A stretch of DNA of 64,000 bases from positions 8,317 through 72,316 of the forward strand of contig CAWJNP010000008.1 of the NCBI GenBank assembly GCA_963844255.1. Direction: 5' to 3'. Below, piece after piece: positions 27,668-37,800 of the stretch (positions are counted from its first letter, which is position 1; each line of letters starts with the position of its first letter). The stretch comes from SZAS-79 sp963844255. Lineage in GTDB: Bacteria > Pseudomonadota > Gammaproteobacteria > Burkholderiales > SG8-39. Position numbers and translations under genes: made by a program. Under the pieces are notes generated by a model. It saw only the letters and a program-made list of their open reading frames with translations, did no database searches and was not told the DNA's origin.

Positions 27668-29134
27668 ATGGCAGAGCCGGGCAATTCCGCGCCGCGTTCG
27701 TTTCTGCGGCATCCGCTGATTCGCATTCCGTTCAGGCTTGTTCTTGGATTTTCGCTCGCGGGCATTGGGCTGTTCGCCGCTCTGGCGCTCTACAACGCGT
27801 TCGACGACGACCTCAGCGCGGATGCGAAGGCGATGCTCGTCGCGCCGCCGATGGGCGGGATCGAGGACGGCAATGGGTTTGTCGCCTTCCTCGGCATGGT
27901 GGCGCCGGCCGGGCAGGACCAGATGGACTGGGGGCGCAAGGCCGCCGCGGCCTATGCGGCGCAGGCGAAGCCGGGATTCTCGGGGGACGCGGCCTGGAAA
28001 GAGGCGACCCGTTCCCACGTTTACGCGAGCGACCCGAAGAAGACGCGCAAGCTCCCCTGCATTCCCGAAGCACGCGACTGTCTGGCCGAATCAACGAGTG
28101 AGGCTGTGGCACACGCCGCCCTGCTTGCCGAAATCGAGAACGCTTTGCTCCTCGAGCGCTATCGCAGGGTGCGTGCAGCGCCCGCATTTACGGACCTGTA
28201 CCTCGGCACCAACCCGGCCGCGAGTTTCCCCTCGTATACGACGCTGCTTGCGGGCGCGTCACTGTCGCTGGTGGACAGTTGGTTGAAGCTGCACGCGGGC
28301 GACCTTGAGGCCGTGGTCGCCGAGCGCGAGCAGGAAGTGGCGTTCCACCGGCGCATGATTTCGGACGGTCGCGGCATCATTACCGTGATGGTCGGCAATA
28401 CCCTGCTGGCCCGCGATCTGCTCTCGATTTCCGAACTGCTGCGCACCGGTGGCGAGCGCCTCGTGCCGGTGCGTGCGCGGCTGGCCGCGCTGACAAAGTT
28501 CGAGGTGAGCGCTGCGGCGTTGCAGCCCGCGTACCGGCTGATGGCGCACGAAGCCGTGTCGTTTGGCCTCGGCATACGCGAGGTCTATCGAGATAACCGG
28601 GGATGGCTGCTGGGCAGCGATTCCATGAGCTCACCAGTGGAGAACTGGGCGATGTCGCTCTTCGCCCAGCCGAACGCCACCGCGAACCGGATCGCCGCGG
28701 TGGCCAAAAGCGAGGTGTCGATCGCGATCGTACCCGCGGCGCAGTTCGAGCGCGCGGCAAAGGAAATCCGTGCGGCCTCGGACGCGCTGCTGGCACGGCC
28801 CTGGGTCGCGGAGGTCCGCAATCCGGTCGGCAAGGGCGTGGCGGCCGTGGTCTTGCCGACATTTGCCGACTACGCGGCGCGCATGTACGACCTGCAGGCG
28901 CTCGGTCGAATGGTTGCGCTGCAGGCTGCGCTGGCTGAGCGAGGCATTACCGAACCCGCCGCGATTGCTGCATTCGTTGCCGGAGAGGGCGCGCAGTCGC
29001 ACCCCGATCCCTATACCGGCAAGGCCTTCGCGTTCGATCCTGCGAAGCGCCTGCTGTCATTCGAGCCGCGCGCGAAAGGTCGCTGGAGCGCCGCACTCAA
29101 GAAGCGCTACGGCGGGGTCGGGATCGTTTTGTAA
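27668..29134 (+). CDS. Membrane-anchored protein of unknown function
   Basis: 488 residues, not recognised. One hydrophobic segment at about 23-44 (FRLVLGFSLAGIGLFAALALY) suggests an N-terminal signal anchor with the bulk in the periplasm. Two Cys (LPCIPEARDCLAE, about 130-140) could form a disulfide. Much of the body is Ala-rich helix. The C-terminus has HPDPYTGKAFAFDPAKRLL, similar to a DPxTGKPxxY-like ending seen in some large uncharacterised secreted proteins. GGAGG lies upstream of the ATG. A single-gene unit between the hydrolase and a convergent sulfotransferase. Confidence 0.72.
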   Translation: MAEPGNSAPRSFLRHPLIRIPFRLVLGFSLAGIGLFAALALYNAFDDDLSADAKAMLVAPPMGGIEDGNGFVAFLGMVAPAGQDQMDWGRKAAAAYAAQAKPGFSGDAAWKEATRSHVYASDPKKTRKLPCIPEARDCLAESTSEAVAHAALLAEIENALLLERYRRVRAAPAFTDLYLGTNPAASFPSYTTLLAGASLSLVDSWLKLHAGDLEAVVAEREQEVAFHRRMISDGRGIITVMVGNTLLARDLLSISELLRTGGERLVPVRARLAALTKFEVSAAALQPAYRLMAHEAVSFGLGIREVYRDNRGWLLGSDSMSSPVENWAMSLFAQPNATANRIAAVAKSEVSIAIVPAAQFERAAKEIRAASDALLARPWVAEVRNPVGKGVAAVVLPTFADYAARMYDLQALGRMVALQAALAERGITEPAAIAAFVAGEGAQSHPDPYTGKAFAFDPAKRLLSFEPRAKGRWSAALKKRYGGVGIVL

Positions 29135-29155
29135 TCGGAATCACGCTACTCGTGG

Positions 29156-29977
29156 CTACCGCTGTTTCGGGTAATACATCTGGTAGAACCACGCGCACGC
29201 CGCCTCGATGTGCGCCTGGATGCGCGGCGGGATTTCATGCGGGCGCGGCTTCGCGATGCGTTCCGACTGCGTGTGCAGGTACTTCATGCGGTAGTGGCTG
29301 TCGCTTTCCCGGATCCCGATACTCAGTTTCGCCGGGTTGATCTCGAAGGCTGGCAGGCCGAGCCAGGCATACAGGTGCGACATGCAGGCCACCGGGTTTT
29401 CGACGAGATCCTCGAAGCGGACAAAGTACAGCCGCTCCTGCACCTTCTTCGGCAGGTCCGGCACGGCGTGCAGCGAGATGAGCGGGGCGCCGATGGCCTT
29501 GTCCTTGGCAAACAACATGTCCGCCCGGCCGAAGCGGTCGTAGTCGGCAAGGTGGTCGATGAAGTCCACCAGGATCGTGCGCTGGTGCTGCGCCTCGATC
29601 GAGCCATAGATCTGGCCGAGTTCCCTCAGGCACACGACCAAACGGGCCTCGGGTTCGATGTGCAGCAGGAGTTCGATCGCGTGCAGCCAGGCGCGGTTCT
29701 TGTCGACGACCGCCTGTTTCGTGCAGTCCCGGTACCAGCCGCGCAGGAAGCCCTGCATGGCCGAGCCCAGATGCGCGTAGCTTCGTTCGAACGAGTTATC
29801 GAGCTGGGACAGGAAAAACGTGTCGTCGCTGACCATGCGGCGCATGCCCAGGAGCGTGTTGCACAAAGGGGAACTGTGCCCTTCGCAATCGATTTCGGGG
29901 TGCTGGGCGAGCAGCTGGCACAGCAGGGTCGAACCTGCCCGTGGCAGGCCGGTCACGCCGACAAAGTTTGGGGTCAT
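29156..29977 (-). CDS. Sulfotransferase family protein
   Basis: 273 residues. The N-terminal PAPS-binding P-loop-like motif is GLPRAGSTLLCQLLAQHPEI, with the Rossmann-like core continuing, and a 3'-phosphate region around VVCLRELGQIYGSI. YFVRFEDLVENP and the C-terminal helical segment are typical. It should transfer sulfate from PAPS to an OH or NH group of an unknown acceptor. The start at 29977 is used because the P-loop is always within the first 15 or so residues; upstream in-frame sequence is not conserved-looking. Divergent from tpsB with 183 nt between. Confidence 0.85.
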   Translation of the reverse strand: MTPNFVGVTGLPRAGSTLLCQLLAQHPEIDCEGHSSPLCNTLLGMRRMVSDDTFFLSQLDNSFERSYAHLGSAMQGFLRGWYRDCTKQAVVDKNRAWLHAIELLLHIEPEARLVVCLRELGQIYGSIEAQHQRTILVDFIDHLADYDRFGRADMLFAKDKAIGAPLISLHAVPDLPKKVQERLYFVRFEDLVENPVACMSHLYAWLGLPAFEINPAKLSIGIRESDSHYRMKYLHTQSERIAKPRPHEIPPRIQAHIEAACAWFYQMYYPKQR

Positions 29978-30160
29978 CGGATTAGGGTTTCGATTCGGAC
30001 AGCCGGAGTATGGCAGGACTTGCCGATTTGCTGCATGCGCACACGAGTGTGAACAAGTGTCAGGCGGGTAGCGCAATTGGCCATTGGTACATGAGTAAAT
30101 TTTCGGCGTTCTGACATACTGTGCAGTAGGGAAAAAATAACGATAGAGAGCGTTCGATTC

Positions 30161-31834
30161 ATGCGGTCTTCAAGACTCCTGGGGGTGTCGGTTCTGGCGG
30201 CCTTGTGGCCGCTGTCCGCGCTTTCCCAGACGCCACCCGACGCCGGCCGCGTCCTGCAGGACACCCGCCCCCAGCCCGAACGCGCGCCGCCGGTAAGCGT
30301 GCCGCCGATCGAGGCCCCGTCCAAGCCGCGCGCACCTGTGCCGCCGTCCAGCGGCGATGTGCGGGTAAAGGTGAGCGAGTTCGTGTTTACCGGCAACAGC
30401 GCGCTGTCGACCGAGACGCTGCGTGAGGCGGTTGCCGCATTCGCCGGACGGGCGCTCAATTTCGGCGAACTGATCCAGGCGGTCGAGGCGGTGGAGGCGC
30501 GCTACAAGGCGGCGGGCTTCTTTCTGGCGCAGGGCTATCTGCCGCCGCAGAAAATCAAGGACGGGGCGATCGAGATCGCGGTCAGCGAGGGGCGCATGGG
30601 CGAGGCGCGTCTGGAGGGCGAGAGCCTGGTTGCGCCCGGGGTGCTGTTCGGCTATCTGGACCGCCTGCCCAAGGGCGAGGCGCTGACGCTGCCGGTGCTC
30701 GAGCGGCAGATCCTGCTGCTCAACGAACTGGCCGGGGTGCGCTCCACCCTCGATCTCCAGGCCGGTGAGGCACCCGGCAGCACCGATGTCGTGCTGGCCC
30801 TGCTACCCGAGCCCCCGGTCACGGGGCGGGTGGATGCCAACAACCACGGCACGCCGGCCACCGGGGAAAAGCGCCTGAGCGTGAACCTGAACGCCAACAG
30901 CTTCTTCAAGCTGGGCGAGCGCGTGACGGCCAGCGTGCTGACCACCGACACCGGCAAGCTGACGAGTTACAACCTGCGCGGCGAGCTGCCGGTGGGTGGG
31001 GACGGCTGGCGGGTGCACGCAGCGGCCTCGCGTGCCGAATACAGCCTGGGCGGTGCGTTTGCGAGCCTGCAGGCCAGCGGTCAGGCCGATTCGTTCCGGG
31101 TGGGCGCGGGCTACCCCTTCATCCGCAGCAGGACCCGGAACCTCAAGCTCACGGTGGAAGCAGACAGCACGACGCTGTCGGACCGGTTCCGCGCGGCCAA
31201 CACCGAAATCAACAAGAAGAGCCGTGGTGTGACGGCGATGCTGAGCGGTGACTGGCTGGACGACTTCATGGGTGGTTCGGCCAACCGCGTGGATCTGAAC
31301 CTGCGCGCGGGCACGCTGAGCCTGGATCCGATCACTGCGGCGGCCGACGCGCGGCCCGCGGGGCTGGGGACCGCGGGCAGCTTCAGCAAGGCGGTGCTGA
31401 GCGCGCAGCGCCAGCAGAACCTCGGCAAGGCCTTCAGCCTGCAGGCGCAGTTCACCTGGCAGGAGGCGGGCAAGAATCTGGACTCCTCGGAGAAATACAG
31501 CCTGGGCGGCCCGTACACGCTGCCCGGATACGCCAACGGCGAGGCGATCGGCGACAGCGGGGGGCTGCTCAAGCTCGCGCTGCGCTGGCAGGCCACGCCG
31601 GAGCTTGCGCTAAGCGCGTTTGCCGACTACGCGAAGCTGCGGCTGGCGCGCGATCCGCTGGCCACGACGACCAAGAACAACAAGCGGTTGTCGGACGCAG
31701 GATTCGCGGCCGACTGGCTGATCGGCAAGGGCTTCAACGCGAGTGCGATTCTCGCCTGGGCGGGCAGAGAGGCGGCCAACCCCGCAGACAACGACAAGCC
31801 GCGCTTCTGGCTCACCGGGGGGTACGCGTGGTGA
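30161..31834 (+). CDS. Two-partner secretion outer-membrane transporter TpsB (FhaC/ShlB family)
   Basis: 557 residues. Signal peptide about 1-23, then a Pro-rich linker (24-63), POTRA_2 domain (about 65-140: VKVSEFVFTGNSALSTETLREAV), a second POTRA (about 145-205) and an Omp85-type 16-strand barrel. The lid-loop motif reads YTLPGYANGEAIGD, in place of the common VRGY form. The C-terminal residue is Trp, as needed for BAM-dependent assembly. It moves the adjacent TpsA across the outer membrane. tpsA follows by 31 nt. Confidence 0.93.
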   Translation: MRSSRLLGVSVLAALWPLSALSQTPPDAGRVLQDTRPQPERAPPVSVPPIEAPSKPRAPVPPSSGDVRVKVSEFVFTGNSALSTETLREAVAAFAGRALNFGELIQAVEAVEARYKAAGFFLAQGYLPPQKIKDGAIEIAVSEGRMGEARLEGESLVAPGVLFGYLDRLPKGEALTLPVLERQILLLNELAGVRSTLDLQAGEAPGSTDVVLALLPEPPVTGRVDANNHGTPATGEKRLSVNLNANSFFKLGERVTASVLTTDTGKLTSYNLRGELPVGGDGWRVHAAASRAEYSLGGAFASLQASGQADSFRVGAGYPFIRSRTRNLKLTVEADSTTLSDRFRAANTEINKKSRGVTAMLSGDWLDDFMGGSANRVDLNLRAGTLSLDPITAAADARPAGLGTAGSFSKAVLSAQRQQNLGKAFSLQAQFTWQEAGKNLDSSEKYSLGGPYTLPGYANGEAIGDSGGLLKLALRWQATPELALSAFADYAKLRLARDPLATTTKNNKRLSDAGFAADWLIGKGFNASAILAWAGREAANPADNDKPRFWLTGGYAW

Positions 31835-31865
31835 TGACCGTGGCGAGTAAAACCGGAGCGAGCGC

Positions 31866-34800
31866 TTGAACCACATCTACCGTCTGGTATGGAACGAGAC
31901 CACGCGCACCTGGGCGGCGGTGGCCGAGACCGCGAAGGGGCGTGGCAAGCGCAGCGGCGCGCCGACAGGCAGCGCGCGCGCGGGCCGGACGTTGCGGACG
32001 ATTGCCGCGAAAACCATCGCGGTATCGCTCGCGTTCATCGGCGTGCAGGCCTGGGCGCTGGATCCGACCTCCCTGCCCACGGGCGGGCAGGTGGTGGCGG
32101 GCAGTGCAGCGATCAGCCAGGCGGCCAATGCGCTGAACGTGCAGCAGGCGAGCCAGCGCGCGATCCTCAACTGGCAGAGCTTCAACATCGGCGCGGCGGC
32201 GAGCGTGAACTTCAGCCAGCCCAACGCAAGTGCCGTGGCGTTGAACCGCATCCTCGGCAACGAGGCGAGCCAGATCTACGGCAAGCTGAACGCCAACGGG
32301 CAGGTGTTCTTCATCAATCCGAACGGGATGCTGTTTGCGCGTGGCGCGCAGGTCAACGTGGGCGGCCTCATGGCGACCACGCTGAACATCGGCAATGCGG
32401 ATTTCATGTCCGGCAACTACAGGTTCAGCAACCCGGGCAACGGCACGATCCGCAACGAAGGCCTGATCAACGCGGTCGGCAGTGTCGTGCTGGTGGGCAA
32501 CAGCGTGCAGAACGCGGGACAGATCTTCGCGACCACCGCCACGCTGGCGGCGGGCAACACCGTGGCGCTCGACCTTACGGGCGATGGACTGATCCGCGCC
32601 CGCGTGGAAGACGCGGCGATCCGTTCCACGGTCGAGAACTCGGGCGAGATCGGCGCGGCCAGCGTGACGCTGAGCGCGGGCCAGTCGCGAGACGCGATCA
32701 ACAGCGTGGTGAACAACACCGGTCTGGTGCGCGCGACGGGGTTTGGGACAGTCAACGGAGAGATCGTGCTCGAGGGTGGGTTGGTGAAGAACGCCGGCAC
32801 GCTGGCCTCGGTCAATGCCGACGGTAGCGGTGGTTCGGTGCGACTGTTTGGGCACGATGTCGAACTCGCGGCGGGCAGCAACATCTCGGCGTCAGGTTCT
32901 GCCGCAGGCGGAAACATTCTGGTCATGGGCGATCTGGCCAGCGGCAGTGTCAAGGTGGCCGGAAGGCTGGATGCGTCGGCACCAGTGGATGGCAACGGCG
33001 GAATCATCGAAACCAGCGCCGCGCACGTCGACATCGCGAACGACACAAGGGTCACCACGGCCGCGGCAATGGGACTGACGGGTACGTGGCTGATCGACCC
33101 GGTGGACTTCACCATCGCGGCCAGCGGCGGGAACATGACCGGCGCCGTGCTCTCGTCCAGCCTCGTGGGGGGCAATGTCACGATCCTCAGCACCAACGGC
33201 ACGAGCGGCACCGCGGGTGACGTCAATGTGAACGACGTGGTCGGATGGTCGGCCAACAAGCTCACGCTGAACGCGCAGAACAACATCAACATCAATGCCA
33301 CCCTCAATGGCGTGGGGACGGCGAGCCTTGCGCTGGAGTACGGCCAGGCGAGCGCTTCTGGCGGCACCAGTGACTACAAACTCGCGCCAGGTGTGCAGGT
33401 CAATCTGCCGGCGGGTCCGAATTTCAGTACCCAGCGCGGCTCGAACGTCGCGAACATCAAGAACTACACCGTCATCACGGATCTTGGTGCGGAGGGCAGC
33501 GTCACCCCGACCGATCTGCAGGGCATCAACGGTGTGCTGACGGACAACTACGTGCTCGGAAGCAACATTGACGCGAGTGCAACGTCCGGATGGAGCGGTG
33601 GTGAGGGTTTCATGCCGATCGGGAACGCATCCGCCAAGTTCACCGGCACCTTCGACGGGCTGGGCCACACCGTCGTCAACCTCACCATCAACCGGACCGT
33701 CGAACAGTATGTCGGGCTGTTCGGCTACGCGGATACGGGCTCGGCGGTCCGCAACGTGGGCCTGCTCGGTGGCAGCGTGACGAGCACGCAGGGCAACGTA
33801 GGCGCGCTGGTGGGGCTCAACAACGGCTCGGTCGGCAACAGCTACTCCAGCGCCAGTGTGAGCGGCGCGGGATTCGCCGTCGGCGGATTGGTGGGAACCA
33901 ACGGGGGCACGATCGCGAGGAGCCATGCCACCGGACTCGTGACCGGATATGGCACAGTTGGCGGGCTGGTGGGCTCCAACTCGGGGGGCACGATCAGCGA
34001 CAGCCACGCCACCGGCGGCGTGACTGGCACAGGTGACCAGGTCGGCGGGCTGGTGGGGATGAACTATTCCGGCTCGATCAGCAACAGCCACGCTACCGGC
34101 AGCGTCGGTGGAGTAAACCGCGTCGGCGGCCTGGTGGGGCAGAACTACGGTGGCGTGGACGGGGCCACGATCAGCAACAGCTACGCCACGGGCAACGTAA
34201 GTGGAACAAACCAGATAGGCGGCCTGGTCGGGCTGAACACCGGCGGTTCCGACGCCGGGCATGGCGGGGGCGCCACGGTCACCAACAGCGCTGCCATGGG
34301 GAGCGTGACCGGGAACAACTACGTCGGCGGACTGGTCGGCTTCAACGATCTGGCCAGCTTCGGCGCCACCGTCAGCTACAGCTACGCCACGGGTGGGGTG
34401 AACGGCAACAACGAGGTCGGCGGACTGGTGGGGCACAACCATGGTGGCACCGTAAACAACAGCTACGCCACAGGCAGCGTGGGCGGAAGCGCGTATGCAA
34501 GTAACCTCGGCGGATTGGTGGGCTTCAACACCACCGGTTCGATCGCCGACAGCTACGCCACGGGCAACGTGAGCGGATATAACTACATCGGCGGGCTGGT
34601 GGGGTACGGCAGCTACGGCAGCATCAGCAACAGCTACGCCACTGGCAGCGTAAGCGGGAATGACAGCGTCGGCGGGCTGGTGGGGTACAACAACGCCGGC
34701 TCGATCAGCAACAGCTACGCCACGGGCAATGTGAATGGTGCCTATAACGTCGGCGGCCTCGTGGGCTACAACTACTCCGGCGACTCCGGCGGGGGGTACA

Positions 34801-37800
34801 GCATCAGCGGCAGCCATGCCACGGGCAGCATTTCCGGCACGGTAGACTACGTCGGCGGGCTGGTGGGGTACAACTACGCCGGGGACTCGGGCGGAGCCAC
34901 GATCAGCAACAGCTACGCCACGGGCAGTGTGATCAGCTTCGGCGACTATACCGGCGGACTGGTGGGGTACAACGAAAGCGGCTCCAACGCCGCCGCCATC
35001 ATCGGCAGCCACGCGACGGGGAGCGTGGTCGGGGGCAGCTATGTCGGGGGACTGGTGGGGTACAGCCGCGGCAGCAGTGGTTACGGCGCCACGATCAGCA
35101 ACAGTTACGCCACCGGCCAGGTGAATGGCTTTGCTGGCTACGTCGGAGGATTGGTGGGGAGCAATTACACCGACTCGGCGATAGCCAACAGTTCCGCCGC
35201 TGGCCAGGTGAACGGGGCCAGCTACGTCGGCGGGCTGGTAGGGTACAACCGCGGCACGATCGGCGGCAGTCAGGCCACGGGCAATGTAATCAGCGTCGGC
35301 AACAACGTCGGCGGGTTGGTGGGCTTCACCTACGCCGGAACGATCGGCACCAGTTCCGCCACGGGCGGCGTGAGCGGCAACAGCTATGTCGGCGGGCTGG
35401 TTGGTCGCGACGACAGCACCCCGATCAGCGACAGCTACGCCGCGGGCAGCGTGAGCGGAGCAATCAACGTGGGTGGCCTGTCGGGATTCAGCGCCTTTAC
35501 AACGATCACCAACAGCTACGCCATGGGCAGCGTGAGCGGAGTCGACAGCGTCGGCGGGCTGGTCGGGTACAACAACCATTCCACGATCAGCGACACATTC
35601 GCCACAGGAAAGACAAGCGGCACCGGGAGCTTCGCCGGCGGGCTGGTTGGATCGAACTACGGTACGGTCGACAGAAGTTTCGCTGCGGGCAGCGTGAGCG
35701 GGAGCAACTATGCCGGCGGACTCGTAGGGAAAAACTACCCGACCGTCAGCAGCGTTATCAGCAACAGTTACGCAACCGGCAACGTGAGCGGCAGCAATTA
35801 CGTCGGTGGGCTTGTCGGGTCGGTCTCCTCCAACTCCAGCGTCCGCGACAGCTACGCCACGGGCGACGTGAGCGGGAGCGACAGAATCGGTGGACTGGCC
35901 GGCTTGAATCTGGGGTCGATCAGCAGAACCTATGCCATGGGTGGCGTGACCGGCTACGGCAGCATTACCGGCGCCATCGTTGGTGCCAACTACGGCAGCG
36001 TGAGCAACAGCTATTCGATTCATCCCGCCTCCCCGGGTTTGGTCGACATTGGCTACGGCGCCGGATCCGGGACGAACGCTGGCGCTCTGAATATTGTAAC
36101 GATGCGCCAGGCGTCGAACTTTTCGACGTTCGACTTTGCGACCCCGGTCTGGAGGATCTCCGAAGCCAAGACCCGCCCCTATCTCGCCTGGCAGGGCACC
36201 TGGTCCAACGCGGTTTCTGACGCGGCAACGCTGAACCTGGTGCAGGTGGCTCTGCAGGAAAACTACACGCTGTCCGCCAACATCGACATGGCGGGCAAGC
36301 CCTTCAGCCCGATCGGCAACTTCAGGTTCAAATTTTCGGGTGCGTTCGACGGACAGGGCCACACCATCAGCAATCTGGTGATCAATGCGCCGGACCGCAG
36401 CAATGTAGGCATGTTCGGCGTGGCGAAAAACAGCGCCGTGATCAGCAACCTGGGACTGGTAGGCGGCAAGGTGAGCGGGCTCAGCTACGTTGGCGCTCTC
36501 GTGGGACGCAACGAAGGGACGATAGCAAACAGCTACGCAACGAGCAGTGTGAGCGCGAGCGACCCGAGCTCGAATGTCGGCGGGCTGGTGGGTATGAACT
36601 GGGGCGGCTCGATTCTCAACAGCTATCACGTCATTGGGGCCGTTAGCGGCCGCAGCAATGTCGGGGGCCTGGTGGGCTGGAACGCCTTCAATGACGTCCC
36701 GGGAACCATCGAGAACAGCTATGCCGGGGGCAGCATCAACATCGGCAACACCGGGATTTCCGTTGGCAGTATCGGTGGCCTGGTCGGTTTCAACCAGTTC
36801 GGCGAGATCCGCAAGAGCTTTTCCACGACCAGCGTGAACGTGAGCGGCGGGTTTAACAGCACGAGCAACGCCGTTGGCGGGCTGGTGGGCACCAACAGCG
36901 GCCTCGTGGAGGAAAGCTTTGCGGCCGGCAGCGTGAGCGTGCTGGCGGCCAGCGACAGCAACATCAACAATGTCGGCGGGCTGGTAGGAATGAACAACGG
37001 AGGCACCATCAGCAACAGCTACGCCTCGGGCAGCGTGATCGCGGGCGCGTCGACGAACAGCTCTACGTTCACCATCGGCGGGCTGGTGGGGTACAACTAC
37101 GGCGGCTCGATCAGCAACACCTACGCCACCGGCCGCGTGCAGACGACCGGCGGCGGTTCCACCAGCGGCCCACGGGGGCTGGTCGGCATCAACAGCGGGC
37201 AGATCCACGACAGCTACTGGAACAGCGAGATCAACCCGGCAATGGCAGGTGCAGATGGCGATGTGAGCGGGCCCAATGTGACCAACCTGGCCGGCCTGAC
37301 GACTGCGGGCCTGCGGGCGGAGTTGTCCGGCTTCGACTTTGCTTCGGGCACCCCGGTCTGGCAGGTCGTCGCCGGCACGACGCGCCCCTATCTCGCCTGG
37401 CAGGGCACATGGTCGGCCACGATTTCGGATGCCGCCACCCTGAACCTGGTGCAGGTGGCGCTGCAGGAAAATTACACGATGTCCGCCAACGTCGACATGT
37501 TCGGCAAGGCGTTCACCCCGATCGGCACGAGCGACCTCGCCTTTACCGGCAGCTTCAACGGGCAGAACCACACCATCAGCAACCTCGTCATCAATACCCC
37601 GAAGGACAGCAACGTCGGCATGTTCGGCGTGGTGGCGCCTGGATCGACGATCAGCAACGTGGGGCTGGTCGGCGGTAGCGTGAGCGGGCACAGCAACGTC
37701 GGCGCGCTGGCGGGGCTCAACAAGGGAACGGTCGACAACAGCTACGCCGCGGCCAGCGTGAGCGGCGACGTATTCGGCGCCAGTGTCGGGGGACTGGTGG

